Assembly: GCA_002011085.2 (NCBI GenBank)
Contig: MTMB02000001.1
Location: 105,820-169,819 of the forward strand
Source: Candidatus Geothermarchaeum rappei
Lineage (GTDB): Archaea > Thermoproteota > Nitrososphaeria > Geothermarchaeales > JDFR-13
Direction: 5' to 3'
DNA: 64,000 nucleotides
Shown: positions 36,806 to 46,304 of the stretch, piece by piece
How the letters are laid out: every line of letters starts with the position of its first letter
How positions within the stretch are numbered: the first letter of the stretch is position 1
Position numbers and translations under genes: made by a program
The notes under the pieces: model-generated
Told to the model about the DNA's origin: nothing
Databases searched by the model: none
Seen by the model: the letters and a program-made list of their open reading frames with translations, nothing else

Positions 36806-37426
36806 TTAGTTTTTTCTGATTTTTAAATTTTTATTTTTTAAAATTTCAATTAAACGGTTCTTTTTGATTTCTATTCTCTCAAACATTTCATTCATGATTT
36901 CAGAAAAATATTCCATAAACTCCTCATTTATCAGGGTTTTATTCTCTTTTTTTACTGGCAAATTAAGTCTCTCTGTGCCTGAGATTTCTGTCGTGAACCC
37001 GCGGTTGGATATAGAAAGTATTTTACTATATTTGTACCCGGCTTCCAATCCCAAGTTCCTTAATTCAATTGCCTTGTCAAGAGTCCTACATTTAACATGT
37101 ATTATAGTGCTCTGAAGTAGTAACCACAATGGATGTCTCCCCTTATATCCAATAATTTCCCTCCATAGAATATCCTTATCAACCGGCTCATGCCACTTCC
37201 TGTAGAAACTAGATAGGCTCTTATCCCCGATGTACCTAAAGCTTATAAGGACGATCCTACCATAACAGCTACTAGTAGTTACGCATTCCTCAGAATAATT
37301 ATTTATCTCCTCTATAAGGGGTATTATACCCTCGTCAACAAGCCCCTTTCTATAGGCACGCGTCAATGAAACTATATGCCTATGTCTTATCTCCCTCCAG
37401 ACCCGTCTATCTACCTCTGTTATCAT
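36806..37426 (-). CDS. taw3: Wyosine-pathway tRNA methyltransferase Taw3 (TYW3 family)
   Basis: Taw3 methylates N4 of the tricyclic base at position 37 of tRNA(Phe). The 206-residue protein has the family signature TTSSCYGRIVLI (usually S-S-C-S/A-G-R) and the long segment LWLLLQSTIIHVKCRTLDKAIELRNLGLEAGYKYSKIL, then the TEISGTERLNLPV region with a conserved G-x-E-R. I chose the ATG at 37426 because GGGAGGAG lies a few bases upstream; the longer reading from a TTG at 37456 is unlikely. No other wyosine-pathway gene is in the window. Confidence 0.92.
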   Translation of the reverse strand: MITEVDRRVWREIRHRHIVSLTRAYRKGLVDEGIIPLIEEINNYSEECVTTSSCYGRIVLISFRYIGDKSLSSFYRKWHEPVDKDILWREIIGYKGRHPLWLLLQSTIIHVKCRTLDKAIELRNLGLEAGYKYSKILSISNRGFTTEISGTERLNLPVKKENKTLINEEFMEYFSEIMNEMFERIEIKKNRLIEILKNKNLKIRKN

Positions 37427-37585
37427 ACTCTCCTCCCTAGAACCCGGGGTTAACAACCCACAGTTTTCCCGCGCGTTTTATAAGTAAATAAATTTGTCCA
37501 ATAAAATATTATATTAATTAATGTTATCAGCCTAATCTGTTATTATGGGCAGGGGGCTCTATTTGGTTAACTGGGGTATTTAGCA

Positions 37586-39019
37586 ATGGTTTCTATAGAG
37601 TCTGTAATGAAATATATCATTAATTATGGAATGGATAAAGGCGCAGATTTTATAGAAGCTAGGTATGAACGCCGATTGACAGACCAAATTATCCTTAGAA
37701 ACGGTGAGGTTGAGGGGGTTTCAAAATCTATTAATGAAGGAGTAAGTATCCGGCTGATACATAATGGAGTAGCTTCTATGGGATCTACCAATATAATGAC
37801 TAAGAGCTATTTAGAGGCTGTTATAGATGAGCTTTTTTCTTCCGCCCGTGCAAATACACCGCTCGTGTCTAGGAAGGTCACTTTCTCAGAGGAGCCTGCG
37901 TATGACGTGGAGTATTTCCTAGCTGAGAACATTAAATGGAGTGACCTATCCATTGATGAGAAACTATCTTTCTTAAAGGACTTGGATTCCCAGGTAATGG
38001 ATAACCAGTTTAAATCAAAGTTTCCAGGGAGATCCTTCTTCCTAGAGTATACTATGGAGGAGAAGCATTATGAGAATTCTGAGGAAAGTAAGATAGTATC
38101 ACGTATACCAAGAGTCAGTCTCTTCTACATATTGGTAGGTAAATATAATAGTACGACGGCGCAGAGGTATGACGAGATAGCTGGCTCGGGTGGATTTGAG
38201 GTTGTGAAGACTGATAAGGCGTATGAACGGGTGTTGGAATCTGCTTCAGCCCTCGACCGCATCCTAACTCAATCGGTTAAGACGCCTGAAGGCCGAATGG
38301 ATGTGGTTGTCGGAAGTGAGGTAGCGGGTATAATAGCTCATGAGGCAGTTGGACACCCATTTGAAGCCGACCGTATATTGGGTAGAGAGTCTGCACAAGC
38401 TGGTAGGTCATATGTTACTCTAGGGATGTTGGGGGAGAAAATAGGTAGTGATGAGGTTAATGTATCTGATGACCCTACAATACCCGGGTCATATGGCTTC
38501 TATTTATATGATGATGAGGGTGTTAAGGCAAGGAAGAGGGAGTTGATTAAAGAAGGTATTGTAAACGAGTTTCTACATAACAGGGAGACCGCTGGTAGAC
38601 TAGAGGTTCATAGTAATGGTGCTGCCAGAGCAGGGGGTTTTGATAAGGAGCCGATTGTCAGGATGTCTAACACTTTTTTTGAGCCCGGGGACTATTCTTT
38701 TGAGGAGTTGATTGAAGATATTGTCCAAGGCATCTACATCAAGAGCTTCATGGAGTGGAACATAGATGATACTAGGTTGAATCAGAGATACACCGGGTTA
38801 GAGGCATATTTAATTGAGAATGGGGAGGTTACCAAGCCTGTTAAAAACCCTGTACTGGAGATCACCACCATAGAACTACTATCTAGGTTGGACGCGTGTG
38901 GAAACTCTCTCGAGTTCTATCCAGGTAATTGTGGAAAGGGAGACCCGATGCAAGCCGTACCTGTTTGGATGGGTGGCCCCCCGCTAAGGTTTAGAGATAT
39001 CTATATATATGGGAGGTAG
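37586..39019 (+). CDS. tldD: TldD-type metalloprotease
   Basis: TldD is the catalytic half of the TldD/TldE heterodimer, which degrades unfolded peptides and, in bacteria, matures some ribosomal peptides. The 477-residue protein has the zinc motif HEAVGH at residues 252-257, followed by PFEAD. The C-terminal CGKGDPMQAVPVWMGGPPLRF provides the third ligand region. The N-terminal substrate-binding domain contains the usual ARYERR and RNGEVEGVSKS. The partner gene follows immediately. No obvious precursor peptide is adjacent. Confidence 0.93.
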   Translation: MVSIESVMKYIINYGMDKGADFIEARYERRLTDQIILRNGEVEGVSKSINEGVSIRLIHNGVASMGSTNIMTKSYLEAVIDELFSSARANTPLVSRKVTFSEEPAYDVEYFLAENIKWSDLSIDEKLSFLKDLDSQVMDNQFKSKFPGRSFFLEYTMEEKHYENSEESKIVSRIPRVSLFYILVGKYNSTTAQRYDEIAGSGGFEVVKTDKAYERVLESASALDRILTQSVKTPEGRMDVVVGSEVAGIIAHEAVGHPFEADRILGRESAQAGRSYVTLGMLGEKIGSDEVNVSDDPTIPGSYGFYLYDDEGVKARKRELIKEGIVNEFLHNRETAGRLEVHSNGAARAGGFDKEPIVRMSNTFFEPGDYSFEELIEDIVQGIYIKSFMEWNIDDTRLNQRYTGLEAYLIENGEVTKPVKNPVLEITTIELLSRLDACGNSLEFYPGNCGKGDPMQAVPVWMGGPPLRFRDIYIYGR

Positions 39020-39026
39020 ATTTCGA

Positions 39027-40370
39027 ATGTGGATGTCCACTATTTACCTAGAGGATCTAATGGAGAGCATAATGAACTACTCACTTGAGAAAGGTGCTGA
39101 GGATGTTGTTTTAAATGGCTTTAAGAAGGATATGTGGCTCATTAGGTTCTCAAAGAATAGCCTTGATATAACTAGGTTTCATGACGAGTCTTGGATCGAG
39201 GTATACCTTGGCTATAGGAGGCGTAGACTATTCTCACGTATAAACGTGATTGATGAGGAAACAGCTAAGTCTCAAGTCGATAATATGATTAAATCAAGTG
39301 AGTATATTCCTCCCTATCCACTATATACTAATCTTCCAGATAGGCAGTTCAACTACGTTATTGTACCCGATACATTTGTTGATGAGTTCAATCTAGAGGA
39401 ATTAGCTGAGAGACTAAGCAATGCAGTTAAAACAGGTAAGGAGATGAGGATGCAAGATGTATCTGGGTCACTACTAATTACCCAGACAAAGCATATTATA
39501 TACACCTCAACTGGGAACATGGGGGAATATAGAAGGACTAACGCAAATCTTAACCTTCGTCTCTTCAAGAAGAAGGATATAAGTTATGCAGTTAATCAAG
39601 AGTCCGTGGATCCCTCTAAACTAGAGATTGAAGAAGGTGTTATACAACAGGGAGAATTAATCAAGAAAGTCTCTAGGGTTTCGAGTGTAAAACCAGGTAA
39701 ATATAATGTAGTGCTATCTCCGGTTGTAGCTGGGAACCTATTCAACTACCTCTCCCGTGGTCTATCAGCAATGTTCATCATGATGCAAAACTCTCCTTTT
39801 ATTGATAAGCTGGGAGAGAAGGTTCTTCACGAGTCTATATCTCTGAGCGACAAACCTCTTCTCCCAGGTAACCCAGGTGCACAGTCCTTTGATATGGAGG
39901 GTGTTCCGACTAGTGATCTATACTTGTTTAAAGAGGGTGTGGTCAACACGTATCTCCATAACCTGTCTACAGCGAATAAATTTGGGACTGAGTCCACTGG
40001 ACACGCTGGCTTTGTATATCCCCTGCCCCACAGCCTAATTGTGGAGCCCACAGGCTCTTCTTCATTAGAAGACTTATTTATAGAGATTAAAGACGGTCTA
40101 TATGTAACCAATGTCTGGTATACCAGGTTCCAAAACTTCAGCACTGGAGACTTCTCAACGCTACAGAGGGATATAGGATTTATCATTAAGGATGGGGAGC
40201 CGGTAGAGGCTGTTTCGGGAATGCGGATAAGCGAGAATATTGTCGAAATGTTTCAGAGAGTAGTCGGGATGACACGTGAAACCAAATGGGTTAAGTGGTG
40301 GGACTATCATACCCCCTGCCAAATGCCCCATATAGCTTTGGAGGACATTAATGTTACCACGGCTTTTTAA
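39027..40370 (+). CDS. tldE: TldE/PmbA-type partner subunit
   Basis: This is the non-catalytic partner of TldD, sharing its fold but lacking the HExxH zinc motif. The 447-residue protein carries the PmbA-type segments YNVVLSPVVAGNLFNYLSRGLSA (where TldD has its zinc site), GAQSFDMEGVPTSDLYLFKEGVVNTYLHNLSTA and FSTGDFSTLQRDIGFIIKDGE. The TldD stop sits inside a GGGAGGTAG that serves as ribosome site for the ATG at 39027; ATGs at 39009 and 39033 are alternatives. TldD and TldE are surely made together. Confidence 0.92.
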   Translation: MWMSTIYLEDLMESIMNYSLEKGAEDVVLNGFKKDMWLIRFSKNSLDITRFHDESWIEVYLGYRRRRLFSRINVIDEETAKSQVDNMIKSSEYIPPYPLYTNLPDRQFNYVIVPDTFVDEFNLEELAERLSNAVKTGKEMRMQDVSGSLLITQTKHIIYTSTGNMGEYRRTNANLNLRLFKKKDISYAVNQESVDPSKLEIEEGVIQQGELIKKVSRVSSVKPGKYNVVLSPVVAGNLFNYLSRGLSAMFIMMQNSPFIDKLGEKVLHESISLSDKPLLPGNPGAQSFDMEGVPTSDLYLFKEGVVNTYLHNLSTANKFGTESTGHAGFVYPLPHSLIVEPTGSSSLEDLFIEIKDGLYVTNVWYTRFQNFSTGDFSTLQRDIGFIIKDGEPVEAVSGMRISENIVEMFQRVVGMTRETKWVKWWDYHTPCQMPHIALEDINVTTAF

Positions 40371-40374
40371 AGCC

Positions 40375-40674
40375 TCAAGGTTTTTCCCTATATGTACATC
40401 TACAGGGAATATACCTGCATTTAGGACATCCAGCTCCATATCTGGCTATGCATACCTCCTCCAGATCCATTTTTAGTAGGTTGGCAACGCTGGATAGCCA
40501 TGCGAGGACGTCAGCCAACTCCTCCTTAATGTTATCAATGTTATTTTTGGACAGGGCTCTTCCTAACTCCTCTACCTCTGAAACAAGCCATTTATATGTC
40601 TTCATAAGTCCTCTCTTCTCATCATGATGCCTATATGTTTTCCATATCATGTATTGGAACTCACTGATATCCAT
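40375..40674 (-). CDS. MazG-like nucleotide pyrophosphohydrolase with a cysteine-rich tail
   Basis: This 99-residue protein has the MazG helical metal site: SEVEELGRAL gives the E-x-x-E pair, and EELADVLAW gives the E-x-x-D pair. Such proteins hydrolyse nucleoside triphosphates to monophosphates and are thought to clean non-canonical nucleotides. The last 25 residues add CIARYGAGCPKCRYIPCRC, which contains four or five cysteines and looks like a small zinc ribbon. It converges on tldE with a 4-base gap. The ATG at 40674 follows GGGTGG; a GTG at 40683 is also possible. Confidence 0.85.
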   Translation of the reverse strand: MDISEFQYMIWKTYRHHDEKRGLMKTYKWLVSEVEELGRALSKNNIDNIKEELADVLAWLSSVANLLKMDLEEVCIARYGAGCPKCRYIPCRCTYREKP

Positions 40675-40778
40675 TTCAGCCACCCACTTCTTATATATTC
40701 TTTCTATTATGGATTTTATTATTTAGGATATATCTCTCCATACCTATTTACACCTAGGTTATCTGGTGGTGTTAGTAT

Positions 40779-41885
40779 ATGGAGAAGGATGACATGAGGA
40801 TAGATAGGCTTATAGGATTTATGGATCGTTTAAACCTAGATGCATTAGTCGTCTTTGACAAGGTTAATTTTAGATATTTAACTGGGGGCGTTGTAGACTA
40901 TTCAATAGCGTATGTCTTGAGAGAAGGGCGGGTAGGTATAATAAGCCCCGTCATGGAGTATGAGCGGGCTAGGTCTACTACATGGGCTGATGAAGTATAT
41001 GCATTCTCACGTGAGAAGAGAGATGATGAGGCTATTGAGGCTAAGACTGCTATAGAGGCTTTCAAGAAACTATATGGAGGTCTCAATAGGATAGGTGTTC
41101 CATATTCAAATATATCACATTCTACCTTTATCAAGCTTGTAGAAGCCTTTGGAAGGGAGAGACTTGCCGATGGCGACGAAGCTATATTAGAATCTAGAGT
41201 TGTTAAGACAGATTTTGAGCTCGGTCTAGTTAGAAAAGCGGTGGAGATCGTGGAGGCAGGGGTTAGAAAGGGTATCGAGTCTATTGTAGAGGATGTTTCT
41301 GAGCTTGATATAGCATTTGCATCCCACTGCCATATGAAGAGTCTTGGTGCAGATAAGGTCTATGATGATCTAATTGTTGCCTCAGGAAAAAGGGCTTCTC
41401 TTCCTCATGGAAGAGCCTCCACTAAACCCATTAAATATGGTGATGTAGTTACCTTGGATTTCGTGGCTTCATATGAAGGTTATTATGGGGATGAAACGAG
41501 GACAGTGTTTTTGGGTAGGGCGGATAAGGAGCTTAAGAAGATATATGAAGTTGTTTTAAACGCGTTGGAGGAGGCAGTGGATACGGTTCATGATGGTGTC
41601 TCTGCTAAGGAGGTTGATGAAGTTGCGCGGAAGGTTATTGAGAAGGCTGGATATGGAAAATACTTTACTCACTCCACAGGCCATGGATTAGGCTTGGAGG
41701 TCCATGAGAAACCTAGGTTATCAGCATCTGATGATACTATTCTCAAGAAGAATATGGTAGTGACTGTTGAGCCAGGTATATATATAGCTGGTCTTGGTGG
41801 AGTGCGGATTGAGGAAGATATAGTGGTCAGAATAGGTGGATGTGAGGTTTTAACCAAGAATCCTAATGAACTCCTCATTATATAA
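40779..41885 (+). CDS. pepQ: Xaa-Pro dipeptidase/aminopeptidase (M24B)
   Basis: This metallopeptidase cleaves X-Pro bonds. The 368-residue protein has an N-terminal creatinase-like domain (residues 1 to about 125) and the pita-bread catalytic domain. All five metal ligands are visible: the two Asp in TLDFVASYEGYYGDETRTV, the His in THSTGHGLGLEVHE, the Glu in VTVEPGIY and the Glu in VRIEEDIVV. The length fits archaeal prolidases such as the Pyrococcus enzyme. It could recycle proline peptides; true prolidase and aminopeptidase P activities cannot be separated by eye. Confidence 0.92.
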   Translation: MEKDDMRIDRLIGFMDRLNLDALVVFDKVNFRYLTGGVVDYSIAYVLREGRVGIISPVMEYERARSTTWADEVYAFSREKRDDEAIEAKTAIEAFKKLYGGLNRIGVPYSNISHSTFIKLVEAFGRERLADGDEAILESRVVKTDFELGLVRKAVEIVEAGVRKGIESIVEDVSELDIAFASHCHMKSLGADKVYDDLIVASGKRASLPHGRASTKPIKYGDVVTLDFVASYEGYYGDETRTVFLGRADKELKKIYEVVLNALEEAVDTVHDGVSAKEVDEVARKVIEKAGYGKYFTHSTGHGLGLEVHEKPRLSASDDTILKKNMVVTVEPGIYIAGLGGVRIEEDIVVRIGGCEVLTKNPNELLII

Positions 41886-41911
41886 CATAATTTTTAGGGG
41901 GGTTAAGGATC

Positions 41912-42553
41912 GTGAAAAACCATTTAGATATTATTTCTATAATAAGTTTTATTTCTCTTCCACTCGCCTTATTATATCTCCTCTATATTACAGGCGGTGA
42001 CTACTTCACTCTCTATCTCTGTGTCTCATCACCAATTGTTCTCCTAGCCGTTTTCTATATAGGGTTCCGAGGCCGAATACCACTGGATAAACTGGAGTTA
42101 TATGCCGGTATATCTGGACGAGTGGTCTCCCTCTCCATCCTAGCATTTCTATTAGGCCCACATATGGGCATTATATATGACTACTATTACATTGAAATTT
42201 TCCGATGGCTGATGACCTATTCAGGATATGGTTTTGTTGCACCGATTGAATATATGATTGGAATATTTTTAGAATCCTCCTTCAACTACAGTATCACTAT
42301 GGATGTTGTGGCTGGTATTACTTTATTGTTGATAGTCATTTATCTACTGCTACTGAGTTTAGAGGTTAAGATAAGATATATTGCTATACTAGCTATCTAT
42401 TCAATTGTCGGTTTTATACATTCTGCTCTATTTATAGCTGGTTTAGTGTATATGTACTGGGATATTTTCATTGTGTCCTCTATATTCTGGGCTATACTTA
42501 ACTTCGCTAGGGTATATACTATCTATAATATCATACGTATAGAAGCCACTTAA
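41912..42553 (+). CDS. Membrane protein of unknown function
   Basis: This 213-residue protein has six predicted membrane helices, with few charged residues except a basic loop near residue 50 (GFRGRIPLDKLE). I do not recognise the family. It begins with GTG at 41912, preceded by GGGGGG about 10 bases upstream, and follows the prolidase by 26 bases on the same strand, so it is probably cotranscribed with it. Confidence 0.65.
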   Translation: MKNHLDIISIISFISLPLALLYLLYITGGDYFTLYLCVSSPIVLLAVFYIGFRGRIPLDKLELYAGISGRVVSLSILAFLLGPHMGIIYDYYYIEIFRWLMTYSGYGFVAPIEYMIGIFLESSFNYSITMDVVAGITLLLIVIYLLLLSLEVKIRYIAILAIYSIVGFIHSALFIAGLVYMYWDIFIVSSIFWAILNFARVYTIYNIIRIEAT

Positions 42554-42618
42554 TTTATATGACTATAATCCCCCGTTTTTCAAATTATTGACTAATATCA
42601 TTTAGTTGGTGGGTCTAG

Positions 42619-43545
42619 ATGAAGCGGAATGTAAAGGATATCGATTTAGATAATCTCCATAGTTTCTCGAATCTCATGAAGATGTTCATAGACTCAGGAG
42701 GCTTTATGGCCAGTCATATAGGGAAGGCTTTCGACATCTTGGTTGAGATGTTTGGAGACGATGATTATACTGTTTTCCTAAGTTTCCCAGCTGATATTAT
42801 AGCTACGGGTCTAAGGGGAGTCATAAAGACATTGATTGAGAGAAAATGGGTAGATATTGTTATAACTACATGCGGCACTATAGATCATGATGTAGCTAGA
42901 ACATTTAAAGACTACTATCATGGTGAGTTTTATATGGATGACGTCTCCCTGAGGAAGAGGGACATCCATCGACTGGGTAATGTGCTTGTTCCAAGGGAGA
43001 GTTATGGTGAGATAATCGAGGAGAAGATGAGGAACTGGCTTGAAGAGGCATATCAATCCGGTATGCGGGAAGTAGGTACATATGAACTCAACTGGTTTAT
43101 AGGTTCTAAACTCAATGAATCATCGATTCTATACTGGGCATATAAAAATAAGACTCCTGTTATCGTCCCAGGGCCATATGACGGGGCTGTAGGGTATCAA
43201 ATATGGATGTTCCAGCAGTTTCATAGGGACTTTAAACTAGACCTATATAAGGATGAGGCATTGTTGAGCGACACAGTATATGAGGCTAAGAAGACCGGTG
43301 GAATAGTAATTGGGGGAGGGATATCAAAGCACCATCTACTGTGGTGGAACCAGTTTAGAGGAGGACTAGACTTAGCAGTCCAAATAACCACAGGTGTAGA
43401 GTTTGACGGTAGCCTAACTGGGGCTAGGCTCTCTGAGGCGATCACCTGGGGTAAGGTGAAGCCTAGGGGGCGTGAAGTTAGTATATGGGGTGAAGCCACG
43501 ATAGTCCTACCAATACTTGTAAAAGCATTAACAGAGGTTTTGTAG
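42619..43545 (+). CDS. dys: Deoxyhypusine synthase
   Basis: This enzyme transfers the aminobutyl group of spermidine to a lysine of archaeal translation factor aIF5A, the first step to hypusine. The 308-residue protein has the family sequences MASHIGKAFDILVEM, FLSFPADIIATGLRG, VITTCGTIDHDVARTF and the catalytic Lys237 in GGGISKHHLLWWN, then EFDGSLTGARLSEAITWGKV. It needs NAD and spermidine, which links it to the polyamine ABC transporter at 47-51 kb. The start codon is preceded by GGTGGGTC. Confidence 0.95.
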   Translation: MKRNVKDIDLDNLHSFSNLMKMFIDSGGFMASHIGKAFDILVEMFGDDDYTVFLSFPADIIATGLRGVIKTLIERKWVDIVITTCGTIDHDVARTFKDYYHGEFYMDDVSLRKRDIHRLGNVLVPRESYGEIIEEKMRNWLEEAYQSGMREVGTYELNWFIGSKLNESSILYWAYKNKTPVIVPGPYDGAVGYQIWMFQQFHRDFKLDLYKDEALLSDTVYEAKKTGGIVIGGGISKHHLLWWNQFRGGLDLAVQITTGVEFDGSLTGARLSEAITWGKVKPRGREVSIWGEATIVLPILVKALTEVL

Positions 43546-43576
43546 GTGCTTATATACTCCACTAATACTTTCACTA

Positions 43577-43789
43577 ATGGGTGTGTACCAGATGTACATT
43601 ACTTCTGGTGATGACTATTATCTACAGTTGCTTGAGAACATAATTACATATCTTCAATCCATTGATATGTCTATCATAGATATGTTGTTTGAGATTGCCC
43701 TCGATGATAATGACTTGTTGACACTAGATATATTGATGACTAGCTTGCTACAACCTGAGTATCCCATTTCTCATGAGATTGGTAGTTAG
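43577..43789 (+). CDS. Small hypothetical protein, 70 residues, probably leaderless
   Basis: This 70-residue acidic protein is rich in Asp, Leu and Ile and looks helical (YLQLLENIITYLQSIDMSII). I do not recognise it. A TATA box CTTATATAC at 43549-43557 is centred 24 bases before the ATG, the spacing of a leaderless archaeal gene. It lies just after the deoxyhypusine synthase stop and stops one base short of the convergent cysS. An internal ATG at 43592 could also serve. A chance reading frame is possible. Confidence 0.45.
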   Translation: MGVYQMYITSGDDYYLQLLENIITYLQSIDMSIIDMLFEIALDDNDLLTLDILMTSLLQPEYPISHEIGS

Positions 43790-43790
43790 C

Positions 43791-45191
43791 CTATTTTATA
43801 TAGTATCTCGTCTCCTTTCCCCTATCCTCCAGCTCTATTCCAAGCTTTTTAAGTTCATCCCTTATATAATCGGCGAGTTCAAAATTCTTTTCTTCTCTAA
43901 GCTTCTGCCTGACACTGATGAGTATTTTTATAAGCTCCTCTGTATAGAGACCCTTCTTTTCCTCAACCAGTTTTAGGCCAAATATGTATAATACGTCTCT
44001 GAATAGCTTGTTAGCGGCATTCACGACGTCTCTATCCATCTCTGTTTCCTCGGCATACTTGTTCACCCATCTTATGAAGCCTAGGAATTCGGATAATGCT
44101 ACCGGGGTGTTTAGATCATCATCCAATGCATCCATTATTCTCTTTCTATATTCCTCAACCACATCCAGATCCTTCTTTTTCTCCACCCACTTCACATCTT
44201 TCTTCTCAAGTATGGATTGTAGATTCTCATATGCTTTCTTAATCCTCTCCACCGTATTCTTAGCATCATCCAACCTGTCCCATGTGAATTCAAGCATTGA
44301 GCGGTAATGGGTGCCTAAATACATTATCCTAAGAGCGTCGGAACCATATTTATCTAGAACTTCCTTCAGTGAGACCACGTTTCCCTTAGACTTAGACATC
44401 TCTTCCTTATTAACTGTGAGTAGGCCACAATGCATCCAGTATCTCACAAACCTGTTTCCAGTAGCTGCTTCAGACTGCGCCTTCTCATTTTCGTGATGTG
44501 GAAAGATAAGGTCCTGTGCCCCACCATGGATATCTATAGTTTCACCAAGGAGCTTCATACTCATAGCGCTACACTCGATATGCCAACCAGGCCTACCCTC
44601 TCCCCATGGGCTCTCCCAATATGGCTCTCCCGGCTTCTTAGCCTTCCACAGTGCAAAGTCAAGTGGATTCCTCTTCTTCTCACTAGGCTCTACCCTACGT
44701 CCAGCGATCAAATCCTCTATAGACTGCTTCGACAACTCTCCATACTTATCGAATTTTGAGACGTCGAAGTATACATCGCCATCTGCTACATATGCGTAGC
44801 CATTTTCAATGAGTTTCTCAATGATCCTCATCATATCCTGAATGTGGTGAGTGGCCCTTGGAATAAACTCTGGTAGCAATACATTTAGCCTAACGAGGTC
44901 TTCTAGAAACGATAGGCTCATTACTTCAGCGAGCTCCTTGACACTTATGTTAAGTTCGTTTGCACGTTTAATCATCTTATCATCAATGTCTGTAATATTC
45001 ATTGCCTTCATGACGTCATAGCCCTTATACCTTAGATACCTCTCCAACACGTCGTATACGACATATACCCGGCCATGACCTATATGAGAATGGTCATACA
45101 CCGTGGGGCCACATACATATATCCTTACTAGCCTCTTATCCCCAGGTTTAAACTCCTCCTTCCTCCTTGTCTGCGTATTATATATCTTCAT
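43791..45191 (-). CDS. cysS: Cysteinyl-tRNA synthetase
   Basis: This class I synthetase charges tRNA(Cys), so the organism need not use the SepRS/SepCysS route. The 466-residue protein begins MKIYNTQTRRKEEFKPGD, then shows YVCGPTVYDHSHIGHGR (HIGH motif), the zinc ligand Cys in HIECSAM, and EEMSKSKGN (KMSKS motif). The anticodon-binding helical domain closes the protein. The ATG at 45191 gives the standard N-terminus; the frame is open further upstream to 45218, but that part is not family-like. Confidence 0.96.
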   Translation of the reverse strand: MKIYNTQTRRKEEFKPGDKRLVRIYVCGPTVYDHSHIGHGRVYVVYDVLERYLRYKGYDVMKAMNITDIDDKMIKRANELNISVKELAEVMSLSFLEDLVRLNVLLPEFIPRATHHIQDMMRIIEKLIENGYAYVADGDVYFDVSKFDKYGELSKQSIEDLIAGRRVEPSEKKRNPLDFALWKAKKPGEPYWESPWGEGRPGWHIECSAMSMKLLGETIDIHGGAQDLIFPHHENEKAQSEAATGNRFVRYWMHCGLLTVNKEEMSKSKGNVVSLKEVLDKYGSDALRIMYLGTHYRSMLEFTWDRLDDAKNTVERIKKAYENLQSILEKKDVKWVEKKKDLDVVEEYRKRIMDALDDDLNTPVALSEFLGFIRWVNKYAEETEMDRDVVNAANKLFRDVLYIFGLKLVEEKKGLYTEELIKILISVRQKLREEKNFELADYIRDELKKLGIELEDRGKETRYYIK

Positions 45192-45322
45192 CTCCCCGTC
45201 ACACTTCCCTCCTAACAATAATCCATGCCTTACTCATGCGCTGGTGATGCGTTATGTCCGCCAAATTAATTATGTGTATAGAGTATTTATAAAATCGTTA
45301 TATGATTAAATAGGCTAAATAT

Positions 45323-46192
45323 ATGATTTGTATGAAAGGCCTCCGTTATTACCAGTTTCTCCCAAAAGGCCTTCCAGTTATAACTAGAATGGCCTTTGAG
45401 GGGCTGATGGATTATAAGGAGGGTGATATAGACATTTCTTTTGACCTGGGTTTATCGTTTACTAGAATAAGGGTTTCTGGAGGTGTCTTTACATTAAAGG
45501 GGTATAGATATAGTATCCCTACTCTCCTTAGGATAATGAGGGAGGACTATATTTATTTACTGGGTTCTGGAGAGGTTCGTCGAATAGCATTTTATAGGGA
45601 TAATCTCTTCTATAAGCTATATCCAGTATCTCCCCATACTGCTCCTACAATAGAGATTAGTGGTATTAAAATGCATAGGGTAGTCGGTGTTCCACCCTGG
45701 GAGGATGCGGGTAGTAAGCTGTCTATATTGAATATAAGGCGTGGAGAGCATGTATTGGATATTTGCACGGGATTGGGTTATACCGCTATACATGCTTTTA
45801 GAAAGGGTGGTGTCGTAACAACCATTGAGAAGGATGTTAATGTGCTTGAGATGGCTTCATACAACCCATGGTCACGCGACCTTGAGAATATATCTATTGT
45901 AGTTGGGGATGCGATGGATGTAATAAAATGCTTTGAAGATGAGTCTTTCGACGTTATAATCCATGATCCTCCACGCTTATCGAGAGCCGGGCATCTATAC
46001 AGCGCCATGTTTTATGAGGAGCTTTATCGCGTCCTACGTAGAGGCGGTAGATTGTTCCACTATACTGGGAAGGTTGGTTACCGTAGGCGCGGGATCGATA
46101 TAATGGGCGGAGTATCTGGAAGGCTTAAGAAAACGGGATTTAAGCCCAGGATCATGAGGAGTCTAATGGGTGTATACGCGGTTAAGCCATAA
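45323..46192 (+). CDS. SAM-dependent methyltransferase, archaeal COG2521-like
   Basis: This 289-residue protein has an N-terminal beta-rich domain of about 120 residues and a C-terminal Rossmann methyltransferase core. Motif I is VLDICTGLGYTAIHAF, the acidic strand end is TTIEKD, and the catalytic-loop motif IIHDPPRLSRAGHLYS resembles the N/D-P-P-Y/F/R motif of enzymes that methylate exocyclic amino groups. The substrate is unknown, with tRNA or rRNA likely. A TATA-like TATTTATAAAA at about 45284-45294 suggests a short leader. Confidence 0.8.
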   Translation: MICMKGLRYYQFLPKGLPVITRMAFEGLMDYKEGDIDISFDLGLSFTRIRVSGGVFTLKGYRYSIPTLLRIMREDYIYLLGSGEVRRIAFYRDNLFYKLYPVSPHTAPTIEISGIKMHRVVGVPPWEDAGSKLSILNIRRGEHVLDICTGLGYTAIHAFRKGGVVTTIEKDVNVLEMASYNPWSRDLENISIVVGDAMDVIKCFEDESFDVIIHDPPRLSRAGHLYSAMFYEELYRVLRRGGRLFHYTGKVGYRRRGIDIMGGVSGRLKKTGFKPRIMRSLMGVYAVKP

Positions 46193-46304
46193 TAGATGTG
46201 ATGATGTCATTTAGATAGAAAATTTTTTATCATCCTACGCATGATATATTTATACCAAATACGTTTTTTGCCATGGAGCCTTATCCTAATGAGGCGATAA
46301 AAGC

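Noticed and set aside
46198-46204. Isolated C-box match GTGATGA
   Set aside because: No CTGA follows within 100 bases and no closing stem is present.
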